Origin: Nitrospirillum amazonense
GTDB taxonomy: Bacteria; Pseudomonadota; Alphaproteobacteria; Azospirillales; Azospirillaceae
Length of the DNA stretch: 64,000 bases
Direction: 5' to 3'
NCBI RefSeq assembly: GCF_007828045.1
Contig: NZ_VITN01000013.1
Span: 1 to 64,000, forward strand
Every line of letters begins with the position of its first letter. The stretch's first letter is position 1. This document shows positions 9,784 through 18,437 of the stretch, one piece after another. Made by a program: the position numbers and the translations under genes. Under the pieces are notes generated by a model. That model did no database searches, was not told the origin of the DNA, and saw only the letters and a program-made list of their open reading frames with translations.

Positions 9784-11118
9784 ATGGCTTCAGCCGCCGA
9801 GCAGCTCGCCGCCAATCTTAATTTCGGCTCCTTCGCCAAGGCCACGGAACTGAAGAAGCGGCTCTGGTTCACCCTGGGAGCGCTCATCGTTTTCCGCCTG
9901 GGCACCTATATTCCCCTGCCGGGCATCAACGTCCAGGCCTTTGCCGACGTTTTCAACCAGGCCAAGGGTGGCATCCTGGGCATGTTCAACATGTTCGCGG
10001 GTGGCGCCATCGAGCGCATGAGCATCTTCGCGCTCAATATCATGCCCTACATCTCCGCCAGCATCATCGTGCAGCTGCTGACGGCGGTGATCCCCAGCCT
10101 CGAAACCATGAAGAAGGAAGGCGAGGCGGGCCGCAAGAAGATCAACCAGTACACCCGCTATGGCACGGTGATCCTGGCCATTTTCCAGTCCTACGGCTTG
10201 GCCGTGGCGCTGCAGGGCGCCAAGGGCGGCACGGTGATCGATCCCGGCCCCTTCTTCATCATCAGCACCGTGGTCACCATGGTGGGCGGCACCATGTTCC
10301 TGATGTGGCTGGGTGAGCAGATCACCGCCCGGGGCGTGGGCAACGGCACCTCGCTGATCATCTTCACCGGCATCGTGGCCGCGCTGCCCAAGGCGCTGAT
10401 GCAACTGCTGGAACTGGGCCGCACCGGGGCCATCGGCTTCGGCATCCTTGCCCTGCTGCTGGCCGTCGCCGTGGGCGTGATCTTCTTCATCGTCTTCATG
10501 GAACGCGCCCAGCGCCGGCTGATCGTGCAGTACCCGAAGCGCCAGGTGGGCAACAAGGTCTATGGGGGTGAAGCCTCGCATCTGCCCTTGAAGCTGAACA
10601 CCTCGGGCGTCATCCCGCCGATCTTCGCCAGCTCGCTGCTGCTGCTGCCGGCCACCGTCACCGGTTTCTCCGGCGGCACCGGCCCGGAAATCCTGCAGAC
10701 CATCGCCCGCTATGTGACCCATGGCCAGCCGCTCTATATCGTGCTGTACATGGCGCTGATCGTGTTCTTCAGCTTCTTCTATACCGCGGTCGTGTTCAAC
10801 CCGACCGAGACGGCGGAGAATCTGAAGAAGTATGGCGGTTTCATCCCCGGTATCCGTCCGGGTAAGAACACTGCGGACTATCTGGACTTTGTTCTCACCC
10901 GTTTGACGGTGTTGGGCGCCGGCTACCTGGTGGTGGTTTGTCTATTGCCCGAACTGTTGATGGCCAAGAACGCTATTCCTTTTTATTTTGGCGGCACCAG
11001 CCTGCTAATTGTGGTAACGGTGACTATGGACACGGTCGCCCAGATCCATTCGCATCTGCTGGCGCATCAATATGAAGGCCTCATCAAGAAGGCAAAGCTG
11101 AGGGGGAGGCGTGGATGA
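9784..11118 (+). CDS. secY: Protein translocase subunit SecY
   Basis: This 444-residue integral membrane protein forms the channel of the SecYEG translocon. Ten hydrophobic segments can be followed, beginning with WFTLGALIVFRLGTYIPLPG at about residues 30-49. The family motifs GGAIERMSIFALNIMPYISAS and the cytoplasmic loop FNPTETAENLKKYGGFIPGIRPG are present. The start sits just downstream of two terminator-like hairpins, and the stop overlaps adk (ATGA). Confidence 0.98.
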   Translation: MASAAEQLAANLNFGSFAKATELKKRLWFTLGALIVFRLGTYIPLPGINVQAFADVFNQAKGGILGMFNMFAGGAIERMSIFALNIMPYISASIIVQLLTAVIPSLETMKKEGEAGRKKINQYTRYGTVILAIFQSYGLAVALQGAKGGTVIDPGPFFIISTVVTMVGGTMFLMWLGEQITARGVGNGTSLIIFTGIVAALPKALMQLLELGRTGAIGFGILALLLAVAVGVIFFIVFMERAQRRLIVQYPKRQVGNKVYGGEASHLPLKLNTSGVIPPIFASSLLLLPATVTGFSGGTGPEILQTIARYVTHGQPLYIVLYMALIVFFSFFYTAVVFNPTETAENLKKYGGFIPGIRPGKNTADYLDFVLTRLTVLGAGYLVVVCLLPELLMAKNAIPFYFGGTSLLIVVTVTMDTVAQIHSHLLAHQYEGLIKKAKLRGRRG

Positions 11119-11762
11119 ACCTGATTCTTCTGGGACCGCCGGGCGCCGGCAAGGGAACGCAGGCGCAGCGGCTTGAACGGAAGTTCGGGTTGGTGCAGTT
11201 GTCGACGGGCGACATGTTGCGGGCGCTGAAGGATAGCGGCAGCCCGCTGGGTCAGCAGGCCAAGGAGATCATGGCCGCCGGCAAGCTGATGCCGGACGCG
11301 ATCATGGTCGAAATGATCGCCGACCGCATCACCCAACCGGATTGCGCCAAGGGCTTCATCCTCGACGGTTTCCCCCGCACGGTTCCGCAGGCCGAGGCCC
11401 TGGACCGTATGCTGGCGGAAAAGCACCTGAAGCTTGACCACATCATCGAGATGGTGGTGGACGACGCGGCCCTGGTGGAGCGTGTGACCGGCCGGTATAC
11501 TTGCGCCAAATGCGGCGCCGGCTATCACGACAAGTTCCACCAGCCCAAGGTGGCGGGCGTCTGCGACATCTGCGGCTCGACCGAGTTCAAGCGCCGGGCC
11601 GACGACAACGCCGAGACCTTCACCAAGCGCTTGGCGGAATACCACGCGCTGACGGCGCCCATCCTGCCTTACTATCAGGGCAAGGGCGTGCTGAAGCAGG
11701 TGGATGGCATGGCGGAGATTGACGAGGTCACCCGTCAGCTGGAGGCCATCATCGCCGCCTGA
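11115..11762 (+). CDS. adk: Adenylate kinase with zinc-type LID
   Basis: This 215-residue enzyme catalyses ATP + AMP = 2 ADP in the cytosol. The P-loop GPPGAGKGTQ is at residues 7-16, and LDGFPRTVPQAEALD is the AMP-binding segment. The LID carries a four-cysteine zinc site (CAKCGAGYH and CDICGSTEF), the structural-zinc variant rather than the E. coli type. It is coupled to secY by a 4-base overlap, the standard secY-adk arrangement. Confidence 0.98.
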   Translation: MNLILLGPPGAGKGTQAQRLERKFGLVQLSTGDMLRALKDSGSPLGQQAKEIMAAGKLMPDAIMVEMIADRITQPDCAKGFILDGFPRTVPQAEALDRMLAEKHLKLDHIIEMVVDDAALVERVTGRYTCAKCGAGYHDKFHQPKVAGVCDICGSTEFKRRADDNAETFTKRLAEYHALTAPILPYYQGKGVLKQVDGMAEIDEVTRQLEAIIAA

Positions 11763-11795
11763 GCTGGAGGCCTCGCGCTTATCCGAATATGGAAG

Positions 11796-11828
11796 GGCCG
11801 TTTCTCCGGGTAGGAGAGGCGGCCTTTT
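11796..11828 (+). terminator. Intrinsic terminator after adk
   Basis: Bases 11796-11807 and 11813-11824 form a 12-bp stem, including two G-U pairs, around the loop GGGTA. TTTTCCCTTT follows. It ends the secY-adk transcript 34 bases after the adk stop and precedes an independent promoter for rpsM. Confidence 0.8.
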
Positions 11829-11888
11829 CCCTTTCGTGCCCTCCGCTGGCTGCATGCCCGGTGTTGGGCATTGTCCGCGTGGGCGCGG

Positions 11889-11916
11889 TTGACATCCAGT
11901 CGCGCCTGCGTATACT
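11889..11916 (+). promoter_or_regulatory. Consensus sigma-70 promoter of the rpsM-rpsK-rpoA-rplQ operon
   Basis: TTGACA at 11889-11894 and TATACT at 11911-11916 are separated by 16 bases. This is a consensus -35 and a one-mismatch -10. Predicted initiation is near 11923, giving a leader of about 255 bases before the rpsM start. A terminator lies upstream, so this is probably the main promoter of the alpha operon. Read from sequence; activity is inferred. Confidence 0.75.
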
Positions 11917-12032
11917 CCCGCATCCGATCCGTTATGGGCTTTTGGCCCGGCGGGTGCGGATGAAACCGGCTCTCGGCCCTGGCACCCCATGAGGTGGCGG
12001 GACGGGGTTGGTTCATATGTGCATTTGGAGAT

Positions 12033-12053
12033 CCTGGAGTTTCCAGGTTTTCT
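12033..12053 (+). promoter_or_regulatory. Hairpin plus T-rich run in the rpsM leader (possible attenuator)
   Basis: CCTGGA (12033-12038) pairs with TCCAGG (12042-12047) across a 3-base loop, followed directly by TTTTCTTC. It sits about 110 bases into the predicted rpsM leader and resembles a short attenuator. Apart from this hairpin, the rest of 11917-12180 shows no gene. No known r-protein leader motif was recognised. Confidence 0.45.
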
Positions 12054-12180
12054 TCGGATGAGATGCCCCGAAGGTCATTGGACGTCCCCGCCACGGGAGC
12101 CGGTGATCAGGCGGGGTGTGGACGAAGATCGCATCGCCCGGGCGTGACGCCGGGGCGGGCATGAACGATGGAGAAAGCGC

Positions 12181-12549
12181 GTGGCGCGTATCGCTGGCGT
12201 TAATATTCCCACCGCGAAGCGGGTGGAAATCGCCCTTCAGTACATTCACGGCATCGGTCCCTTCATGGCGAAGGAGATCTGCGGCAAGGTCGGCATTCCG
12301 CTGGAGCGCCGCGTGCATCAGCTGACCGACGACGAAGTCCTGCGTATCCGCGAAGTCATCGACAGCGACTACTCGGTCGAAGGCGACCTGCGTCGCTCTG
12401 TCGCCATGAACATCAAGCGGCTCATGGACATGGCCTGCTACCGCGGCCTGCGTCACCGCAAGGGCCTGCCGGTCCGCGGTCAGCGCACGCACACCAACGC
12501 GCGCACCCGCAAGGGCCCGGCCAAGCCGATCGCCGGTAAGAAGAAGTAA
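12181..12549 (+). CDS. rpsM: 30S ribosomal protein S13
   Basis: This 122-residue protein begins [20 protein letters not shown] and ends with the conserved [20 protein letters not shown] plus a basic tail. S13 is a 30S head protein bridging to the 50S subunit and contacting P-site tRNA. The start is GTG, with GGAGAAAGC immediately upstream as Shine-Dalgarno sequence. It is the first gene of the alpha operon. Confidence 0.98.
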   Translation: MARIAGVNIPTAKRVEIALQYIHGIGPFMAKEICGKVGIPLERRVHQLTDDEVLRIREVIDSDYSVEGDLRRSVAMNIKRLMDMACYRGLRHRKGLPVRGQRTHTNARTRKGPAKPIAGKKK

Positions 12550-12568
12550 GCTGAAGGACTGATAAGAA

Positions 12569-12967
12569 ATGGCAAAGCCCAACGCTTCTGCCGCCCGGCT
12601 TCGTCGCCGCGAGCGCAAGAACATCACCTCGGGCGTGGCGCATGTGAACGCCTCGTTCAACAACACCATGATCACCATCACCGACGCCCAGGGCAACACC
12701 ATCGCCTGGTCCTCGTCGGGCATGATGGGCTTCAAGGGTTCGCGCAAGTCGACCCCCTACGCCGCCCAGATGGCCGCCGAAGACGCGGGCCGTAAGGCCC
12801 AGGAACACGGCATGCGCACCCTGGAAGTGGAAGTGAAGGGTCCGGGTTCGGGCCGTGAGTCCGCCCTGCGCGCCCTGCAGTCGGTCGGCTTCCAGATCAC
12901 GTCCATCCGCGACGTGACGCCGATCCCGCACAACGGCGTTCGCCCGCCGAAGAAGCGTCGCGTCTGA
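12569..12967 (+). CDS. rpsK: 30S ribosomal protein S11
   Basis: This 132-residue protein has the S11 core [16 protein letters not shown] and [19 protein letters not shown]. It ends [19 protein letters not shown]11 forms the 30S platform near the mRNA exit. rpsD does not follow, as is normal in alphaproteobacteria. Confidence 0.98.
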   Translation: MAKPNASAARLRRRERKNITSGVAHVNASFNNTMITITDAQGNTIAWSSSGMMGFKGSRKSTPYAAQMAAEDAGRKAQEHGMRTLEVEVKGPGSGRESALRALQSVGFQITSIRDVTPIPHNGVRPPKKRRV

Positions 12968-12982
12968 TCATTCTACCGATTA

Positions 12983-13133
12983 CGGAGGCGGCCCCCGTGG
13001 CCGCTTCCGGTCCAAACGCTTCCGCGTTTCCCCGCCGCCCCGGGACCGGCTTTCGCATGCCATCGCGATCGCCCATGCATGGGGGAGGTGGTCAGGTTCA
13101 GGACAGGGCGCCGGTCGCAAGACCGGCGCCCTG
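12983..13133 (+). promoter_or_regulatory. Three strong hairpins in the rpsK-rpoA spacer
   Basis: The 231-base spacer holds three hairpins: 12983-12993/12999-13009 (11 bp with one G-U, loop CCCGT); 13014-13019/13024-13029 (AAACGC/GCGTTT, loop TTCC); and 13104-13116/13121-13133 (perfect 13 bp closed by a GCAA tetraloop). None has a T-tract, so these look like mRNA stability, processing or translational elements rather than terminators. A further CACCCG/CGGGTG pair lies near 13139-13165. No coding sequence is visible here. Confidence 0.6.
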
Positions 13134-13198
13134 ATCCGCACCCGACAGCGGTGAAACCGGGTGTCGTGTCCTCCCGATGGCATTAGAGGCAACTACCC

Positions 13199-14215
13199 GT
13201 GATTCAGAAGAACTGGCAGACCCTGGAAAAGCCCAGCAAGCTCGACGTGAACGTCGGTGCCGATCCGCGCCGTGAGGCCACGATCATCGCCGGTCCGCTG
13301 GAGCGTGGCTTTGGCCTGACCCTGGGCAACGCCCTGCGCCGCGTCCTGCTGTCGTCCCTTCAGGGGGCGGCGGTCACCGCCATCCACATCGATGGCGTCC
13401 TGCACGAATTCTCCTCCATTCCCGGCGTCCGCGAGGACGTGACCGACATCGTTCTGAACATCAAGAACATGGGTCTGAAGATGGAGGGCGAGGGCCCGAA
13501 GCGGCTGCGCCTGCGCGCCGAAGGCCCCAAGGAAGTCACCGCCGGCATGATCGAGGTGACGGGCGACATCGAGGTGATGGACCCGGATCTGGTGATCTGC
13601 ACCCTGGACGCCGGCGCCCGCCTGAACATGGAACTGACGGTCGAGAAGGGCAAGGGCTACGTCCCCGCCAGCCAGAACCGTCCGGAAGACGCCCCCATCG
13701 GCCTGATCCCGATCGACGCCCTGTACAGCCCCATCCGCAAGGTGGCGTACAAGGTGGAGAACACCCGCCTGGGTCAGCGCACCGACTATGACAAGCTGTC
13801 GCTGTCGATCGAGACCAACGGCGCCGTGACGCCCGAGGATGCCGTGGCCATCGCCGCCCGCATCCTGCAGGACCAGCTGCAGCTGTTCATCAACTTCGAG
13901 GAGCCGCAGGCCGTTACCGCATCGGAGAAGTCCGACGAGGTGCCGTTCAACAAGAACCTGCTGCGCAAGGTGGACGAGCTGGAACTGTCGGTCCGTTCGG
14001 CCAACTGCCTGAAGAACGACAACATCGTCTACATCGGCGACCTGGTGCAGAAGACGGAAGCGGAAATGCTCCGCACCCCGAACTTCGGCCGCAAGTCGCT
14101 GAACGAGATCAAGGAAGTGCTGTCCCAGATGGGCCTGCACCTCGGCATGGAAATCCCGAACTGGCCGCCCGAGAACATCGAGGACCTGGCCAAGCGTCTG
14201 GAAGAGCCGTACTGA
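13199..14215 (+). CDS. rpoA: DNA-directed RNA polymerase alpha subunit
   Basis: This 338-residue protein has the alpha N-terminal dimerisation domain ([22 protein letters not shown]) and the alpha-CTD (about residues 250-325) with [16 protein letters not shown] and [17 protein letters not shown], which bind UP elements and activators. The start is GTG, 13 bases after GAGG. It is downstream of a structured spacer. Confidence 0.98.
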   Translation: MIQKNWQTLEKPSKLDVNVGADPRREATIIAGPLERGFGLTLGNALRRVLLSSLQGAAVTAIHIDGVLHEFSSIPGVREDVTDIVLNIKNMGLKMEGEGPKRLRLRAEGPKEVTAGMIEVTGDIEVMDPDLVICTLDAGARLNMELTVEKGKGYVPASQNRPEDAPIGLIPIDALYSPIRKVAYKVENTRLGQRTDYDKLSLSIETNGAVTPEDAVAIAARILQDQLQLFINFEEPQAVTASEKSDEVPFNKNLLRKVDELELSVRSANCLKNDNIVYIGDLVQKTEAEMLRTPNFGRKSLNEIKEVLSQMGLHLGMEIPNWPPENIEDLAKRLEEPY

Positions 14216-14339
14216 GCTTGATTTGAGGTTACCCGCATCCGGCTACGGCCGGGTGCAGGGTACAGGGCATAGGGCCCACCCCCGCCGTGCCGGCCGGCGC
14301 CCCTTACGGGCAAGGACGGGCGTTTCGGGGATCGTCATA

Positions 14340-14358
14340 GGTGTCGGCATCCGACACC
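14340..14358 (+). promoter_or_regulatory. Hairpin just upstream of rplQ
   Basis: GGTGTCGG (14340-14347) and CCGACACC (14351-14358) form a perfect 8-bp stem with a CAT loop, ending 22 bases before the rplQ ATG and just before the AAAGGAGAAG Shine-Dalgarno region. It may shield or set off the rplQ ribosome binding site. The rest of the 165-base rpoA-rplQ spacer is non-coding. Confidence 0.5.
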
Positions 14359-14380
14359 CGGACATGAAAGGAGAAGCACC

Positions 14381-14803
14381 ATGCGTCACGGCGTTTCCGG
14401 GCGTAAGTTCAGCAAGACCTCTACCCACCGTCTGGCCATGTTCTCCAACATGGCCAATGCCCTGATTAAGCACGAGCAGATCAAGACGACCCTGCCGAAG
14501 GCCAAGGACCTGCGGCCGATCGTCGAGAAGCTGATCACGCTGGGCAAGAAGGGCGGCCTCGCCAACCGTCGCCTGGCGTTCGCGGAACTGCGCGACAACG
14601 CCATGGTCGATAAGCTGTTCACCACCATCGCCGAGCGTTACAAGGACCGTCAGGGTGGCTACACCCGCGTCCTGAAGGCCGGCTTCCGCTACGGTGACAT
14701 GGCCGCCATGGCTGTCATCGAGCTGGTGGACCGCGACGTCTCCGCCAAGGGCCAGGACAGCGGTCCGGTCCAGGTGACGGAGACCGAGGAAGAAGCGGCC
14801 TGA
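14381..14803 (+). CDS. rplQ: 50S ribosomal protein L17
   Basis: This 140-residue protein begins [17 protein letters not shown] and contains [21 protein letters not shown] and [13 protein letters not shown], diagnostic of L17. The last 25 residues are an acidic tail. It is the last gene of the alpha operon and is followed by an intrinsic terminator. Confidence 0.98.
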   Translation: MRHGVSGRKFSKTSTHRLAMFSNMANALIKHEQIKTTLPKAKDLRPIVEKLITLGKKGGLANRRLAFAELRDNAMVDKLFTTIAERYKDRQGGYTRVLKAGFRYGDMAAMAVIELVDRDVSAKGQDSGPVQVTETEEEAA

Positions 14804-14839
14804 GTCTAGGCTGTTCCACTTCCGGAATGGTAAGGAAAG

Positions 14840-14868
14840 GGGCGGATCCGCGAGGGTTCGCCCTTTTT
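14840..14868 (+). terminator. Intrinsic terminator after rplQ
   Basis: GGGCGGATC (14840-14848) pairs with GGTTCGCCC (14855-14863), a 9-bp stem that includes G-U pairs, with a 6-base loop followed by TTTTT. It lies 36 bases after the rplQ stop and closes the ribosomal gene run. Confidence 0.75.
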
Positions 14869-15003
14869 CATTGGGCGGCCGGCGGGCGGGGACGCAGACC
14901 CCGTGTAAGCGTGTGGACGGGCGGGGGCCAAATCGCGCATCCTGCCGCCCGTCCATCGCCGGCGCGACAGGCGCGCCCGTGTGACGGACAGGAGGATAAA
15001 CCG

Positions 15004-15255
15004 GTGCGTATTTGGGGGATCAAGGCGGCTGCCGCCAGCGTGCTGCTGCTGGGGCTGACGGGCTGCCTGGGGCTGCCGTCGCAGCGCGAGGGCAAGCTGG
15101 ACACCCACGCCGCCTGCGTGGCGCGCTGCAACCGCGACAGCCAGGTGTGCGGCGATACCAAGGCCGGGCAGAGCGATCATACGCCCGAACTGAACAACGG
15201 CATGTGCCAGCGCGACCTGAAATCCTGCCTGAACCGTTGCGGCGACCCGGGCTGA
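15004..15255 (+). CDS. Small cysteine-rich lipoprotein of unknown function
   Basis: From a GTG at 15004, with ACAGGAGG 8 bases upstream, this encodes 83 residues. A lipoprotein signal ends in the lipobox LTGC with Cys21 as the lipidated residue. The mature part has six further cysteines (38, 42, 49, 68, 75, 79). They are arranged symmetrically as CX3CX6C - 18 residues - CX6CX3C, which suggests a disulfide-linked helical hairpin in the periplasm. It lies between the rplQ terminator and a Do-family protease. I do not recognise a named family. Confidence 0.75.
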   Translation: MRIWGIKAAAASVLLLGLTGCLGLPSQREGKLDTHAACVARCNRDSQVCGDTKAGQSDHTPELNNGMCQRDLKSCLNRCGDPG

Positions 15256-15309
15256 ACCCTATTTCACCCCAATCCCCTTCGTTTCGATCAGACGTGAGAG
15301 TTGGTTCCC

Positions 15310-16737
15310 GTGAAGCTTGAAACGCCGTTCCGCCGCTCGATGTCCCGCTTGGTCCTGACCAGTCTGGCCGCCGGTCTTGCTTTGTCGCCCCTGGGCGCCG
15401 TCGCCCAGCAGGTGCCGCAAAGCAAGGAGCAGATCACGCTCAGCTATGCCCCCTTGGTGAAGCGGGCGGCGCCGGCGGTGGTCAACATCTACAGCCGCCG
15501 GGTGATCAAGCAACGCGTATCGCCCTTCATGGAAGACCCGTTCTTCCGCCAGTTCTTCGGCGATGCCTTCCGGGGCGTCCCGCGGGAGCGGGTGGAATCC
15601 TCGCTGGGCTCCGGCGTCATCATCCGGCCCGACGGCCTGATCGTCACCAACGACCATGTCATCAAGGACGCCGACCAGATCACCGTGGTGCTGGCCGACC
15701 GGCGGGAGTTCCCGGCCAAGGTCATGAGCGCGGATGAGAAGGTCGATTTGGCCGTCCTGCGCATTGACACCAAGGGCGAGAAGCTGCCCACCCTGGAACT
15801 GGGCGACAGTGACAGCATCCAGGTCGGTGACCTGGTGCTGGCCATCGGCAACCCCTTTGGCGTGGGCCAGACGGTCACCAGCGGCATCGTCTCGGCGCTG
15901 GCCCGCACCGGCGTGGGCGTGTCGGATTTCAACTTCTTTATCCAGACGGATGCCGCCATCAACCCCGGCAATTCCGGCGGCGCGCTGATCACCATGGACG
16001 GCAAGCTGGCCGGCATCAATTCGGCCATCTATTCGCGCAGCGGCGGCTCGGTCGGCATCGGCTTCGCCATCCCGGCGGACATGGTGCGCTCCGTCGTCAC
16101 CGCGGTGGAGGGCGGCGGCAAGCTGGTGCGGCCGTGGATGGGCGCCAGCGGCCAGCCGGTGACGCAGGAACTGGCTACCAACCTGGGCCTGCCCCGGCCC
16201 CAGGGCGTGCTGATCAACCAACTGAACCCCAAGGGCCCGCTGGAGCAGGCGGGCGTGAAGGTCGGTGATGTGGTGACGGCGGTGAACGGCCACCTGGTCG
16301 ATGATCCGGAAAGCCTGCGCTACCGCATCGCCCTGCTGCCCGTGGGGGGCACCGCCACCGTGACCGTGATCCGTAAGGGCGCGGAAACGAAGCTGCCGGT
16401 GAAGCTGATCGGCCCGCCGGAAGACCCGCCGCGGGATGAGACGGCGCTGGACGGCCGTCAGCCCTTCGCCGGCACCACCGTGGCCAACATCAACCCGGCG
16501 CTCGCGGAGGAGGTCGGCTATGCCGGCAATTCCGACGGCGTCATCGTGCTGAAGGTGCAGCAGGGCACCACCGCCCAGGCCCTCGGCTTCCAGCCAGGCG
16601 ACGTGGTGGTGAAGGTCAATGGCCAAGCCATCTCCCGCGTGGCCGACCTGAAGCGCGTGGTGAGCCAGCCCCAGCGCCGCTGGGACCTGGCCGTGCGGCG
16701 CGGCGACCAGGTGCTGACGCTGAGCGTCGGCGGCTGA
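15310..16737 (+). CDS. degP: Do-family periplasmic serine protease (DegP/DegQ/MucD type)
   Basis: This is about 475 residues with a Sec-type signal sequence (hydrophobic LVLTSLAAGLALSPLGAVAQ). The trypsin-like domain shows the catalytic triad: His116 in TNDHV, Asp146 in KVDLAVL and Ser222 in NPGNSGGAL. Two PDZ domains follow (about 250-340 and 380-470, the second with GFQPGDVVVKVNG). These enzymes degrade or refold misfolded envelope proteins. The start is uncertain: GTG 15310 is used, TTG 15301 would add three residues and ATG 15340 would remove ten. DegP, DegQ and MucD cannot be separated from sequence alone. Confidence 0.92.
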   Translation: MKLETPFRRSMSRLVLTSLAAGLALSPLGAVAQQVPQSKEQITLSYAPLVKRAAPAVVNIYSRRVIKQRVSPFMEDPFFRQFFGDAFRGVPRERVESSLGSGVIIRPDGLIVTNDHVIKDADQITVVLADRREFPAKVMSADEKVDLAVLRIDTKGEKLPTLELGDSDSIQVGDLVLAIGNPFGVGQTVTSGIVSALARTGVGVSDFNFFIQTDAAINPGNSGGALITMDGKLAGINSAIYSRSGGSVGIGFAIPADMVRSVVTAVEGGGKLVRPWMGASGQPVTQELATNLGLPRPQGVLINQLNPKGPLEQAGVKVGDVVTAVNGHLVDDPESLRYRIALLPVGGTATVTVIRKGAETKLPVKLIGPPEDPPRDETALDGRQPFAGTTVANINPALAEEVGYAGNSDGVIVLKVQQGTTAQALGFQPGDVVVKVNGQAISRVADLKRVVSQPQRRWDLAVRRGDQVLTLSVGG

Positions 16738-16883
16738 GGACATGGGCGGCTGACGCGGTTTCCCGCCGCGTCATTCATGGAAACGTCGGCATACAGGTCC
16801 GGTACTGGTCAAAAGGACGATGCCAAGCCGCCCCCCGCTCTGGCATGGTGTTCCGGGTTTGTATCCGGGGTGTATGGAACGTC

Positions 16884-18209
16884 ATGGTGAAGAGCGGATC
16901 GGGTTCCCTGTTCGAGGCGGAGGCGCCGCGCCCGCTAGCCGACCGGCTGCGGCCGACCGCGCTGGACCAGGTGGTGGGACAGGAGCATCTGCTGGGCCCC
17001 AAGGGGCCCATCGGCCGCATGGTGGCGGCCCACCGTCTCAGCTCCATGGTGCTGTGGGGACCGCCGGGCTGCGGTAAGACCACCATCGCCCGCCTGCTGG
17101 CCCAGGCCACCACCCTGGCGTTCGAGCCCCTGTCCGCGGTGTTCTCCGGCGTGGCCGACCTGCGCAAGGTGTTCGAAGCGGCCAAGCAGCGCCGCCAGGC
17201 GGGCCAGGGCACCCTGCTGTTCATCGATGAAATCCACCGCTTCAACCGCTCGCAGCAGGATGGCTTCCTGCCCTATGTCGAGGACGGCACCGTCACCCTG
17301 GTGGGCGCCACGACGGAGAACCCGTCGTTCGAGCTGAACGCCGCCTTGCTCTCCCGTGCGCAGGTCTTCGTCCTGAACCGGCTGGGGGAGGAGGCGCTGG
17401 AAAAGCTCATCGGCCGGGCGGAGGCGGAGGAGGGCCGCGCCCTGCCGCTGACCGAGGATGCGCGGGCGGCGCTGAAGGCCATGGCCGATGGCGACGGCCG
17501 CTATTTCCTGAACCTGGTCGAGGAGATCTTTGCCGTGGCGCGCGCGGGGGAGGACCCGCTGGACACCAACGCCCTGACCGTGGCGGTGCAGCGGCGCATG
17601 CCCCTCTACGACAAGGCGCAGGAGGGGCACTACAACCTCATCAGCGCCCTGCACAAGTCGCTGCGCGGCTCGGACACGGATGCCGCCCTCTACTGGTATT
17701 CCCGCATGCTGGCGGGAGGGGAGGACCCGCGCTACATCGCTCGCCGCCTGGTGCGCTTCGCCAGCGAGGACATCGGCATGGCCGATCCGCAGGCCCTGAC
17801 CATCGCCCTTGCCGCCTGGGACGCCTATGAGCGCCTGGGCAGTCCGGAGGGTGAGTTGGCCGTGGCCCAATGCGTCATCTATCTGGGCACCGCGCCCAAG
17901 TCCAACGCCGCCTACATGGCCATCAAGCAGGCGCAACGGGCGGCCAAGGAGACGGGCAGCCTGATGCCGCCCATGCACATCCTGAACGCGCCCACCCGCC
18001 TGATGAAGGACCTGGGCTACGGCAAGGGCTACAACTACGACCACGACACGGCCGACGGCTTCTCCGGCCAGAACTATTTCCCCGACGGCATGGCGCGGCG
18101 GGAGTTCTATCAGCCGGTGGAACGCGGCTTCGAGCGCGAGATCAAGAAGCGCCAGGATTATTGGGCCAAGCTGCGCCAGCGGGCGGCCGAGGGTGGCGGG
18201 GAGGACTGA
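16884..18209 (+). CDS. rarA: Replication-associated recombination protein A (AAA+ ATPase, MgsA)
   Basis: This 441-residue protein of the clamp-loader-like AAA+ family acts at stalled replication forks. Walker A is GPPGCGKTT (59-67) and Walker B is LLFIDEIHRF (111-120). GATTENPSFELNAALLSRA carries sensor 1 and the arginine-finger region. The C-terminal part (APKSNAAYMAIKQA, LMKDLGYGKGYNYDHD, QNYFPDG) is typical of RarA/WRNIP1. The ATG at 16884 fits the family N-terminus; an in-frame start at 16845 would add 13 unrelated residues. Confidence 0.95.
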   Translation: MVKSGSGSLFEAEAPRPLADRLRPTALDQVVGQEHLLGPKGPIGRMVAAHRLSSMVLWGPPGCGKTTIARLLAQATTLAFEPLSAVFSGVADLRKVFEAAKQRRQAGQGTLLFIDEIHRFNRSQQDGFLPYVEDGTVTLVGATTENPSFELNAALLSRAQVFVLNRLGEEALEKLIGRAEAEEGRALPLTEDARAALKAMADGDGRYFLNLVEEIFAVARAGEDPLDTNALTVAVQRRMPLYDKAQEGHYNLISALHKSLRGSDTDAALYWYSRMLAGGEDPRYIARRLVRFASEDIGMADPQALTIALAAWDAYERLGSPEGELAVAQCVIYLGTAPKSNAAYMAIKQAQRAAKETGSLMPPMHILNAPTRLMKDLGYGKGYNYDHDTADGFSGQNYFPDGMARREFYQPVERGFEREIKKRQDYWAKLRQRAAEGGGED

Positions 18210-18220
18210 CGCCTGCCCTG

Positions 18221-18414
18221 ATGGGCTATGCCCTTGAAATCAAAAGCGAACTGGAGGTGACGGGCAACCTGAAGGATTGGGAGCGTTGGGACGCGCTGCC
18301 CCGGATCAAGGTGAAGACCCTGACCATTGGCGCCACCCATGACGAGATGGATCCGGAGGATATGACCAGGACTTCTACTTCAAGAACCTGATCCCGTTCC
18401 TGAAGAGCGTGTAG
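18221..18414 (+). pseudogene. Remnant of a prolyl aminopeptidase (proline iminopeptidase), truncated and frameshifted
   Basis: The frame from 18221 reads ELEVTGNLKDWERWD and IKVKTLTIGATHDEMDPEDM, which is the C-terminal segment of alpha/beta-hydrolase proline iminopeptidases around the catalytic Asp. Just after DPEDM the reading shifts: a different frame (18364-18414) encodes DQDFYFKNLIPFLKSV and a stop, the family's last residues. About 30 codons that should carry the catalytic His region are missing at the join. The first two-thirds of the gene are also absent, since rarA lies directly upstream. Family recognition is from memory. Confidence 0.65.
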
Positions 18415-18437
18415 GCACCGCGCCGGCGCGGCTGGGA

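Noticed and set aside
11763-12180. rpmJ (L36) or another small ribosomal gene in the adk-rpsM gap
   Set aside because: No short frame with L36 motifs on either strand; the gap holds a terminator, promoter and leader.
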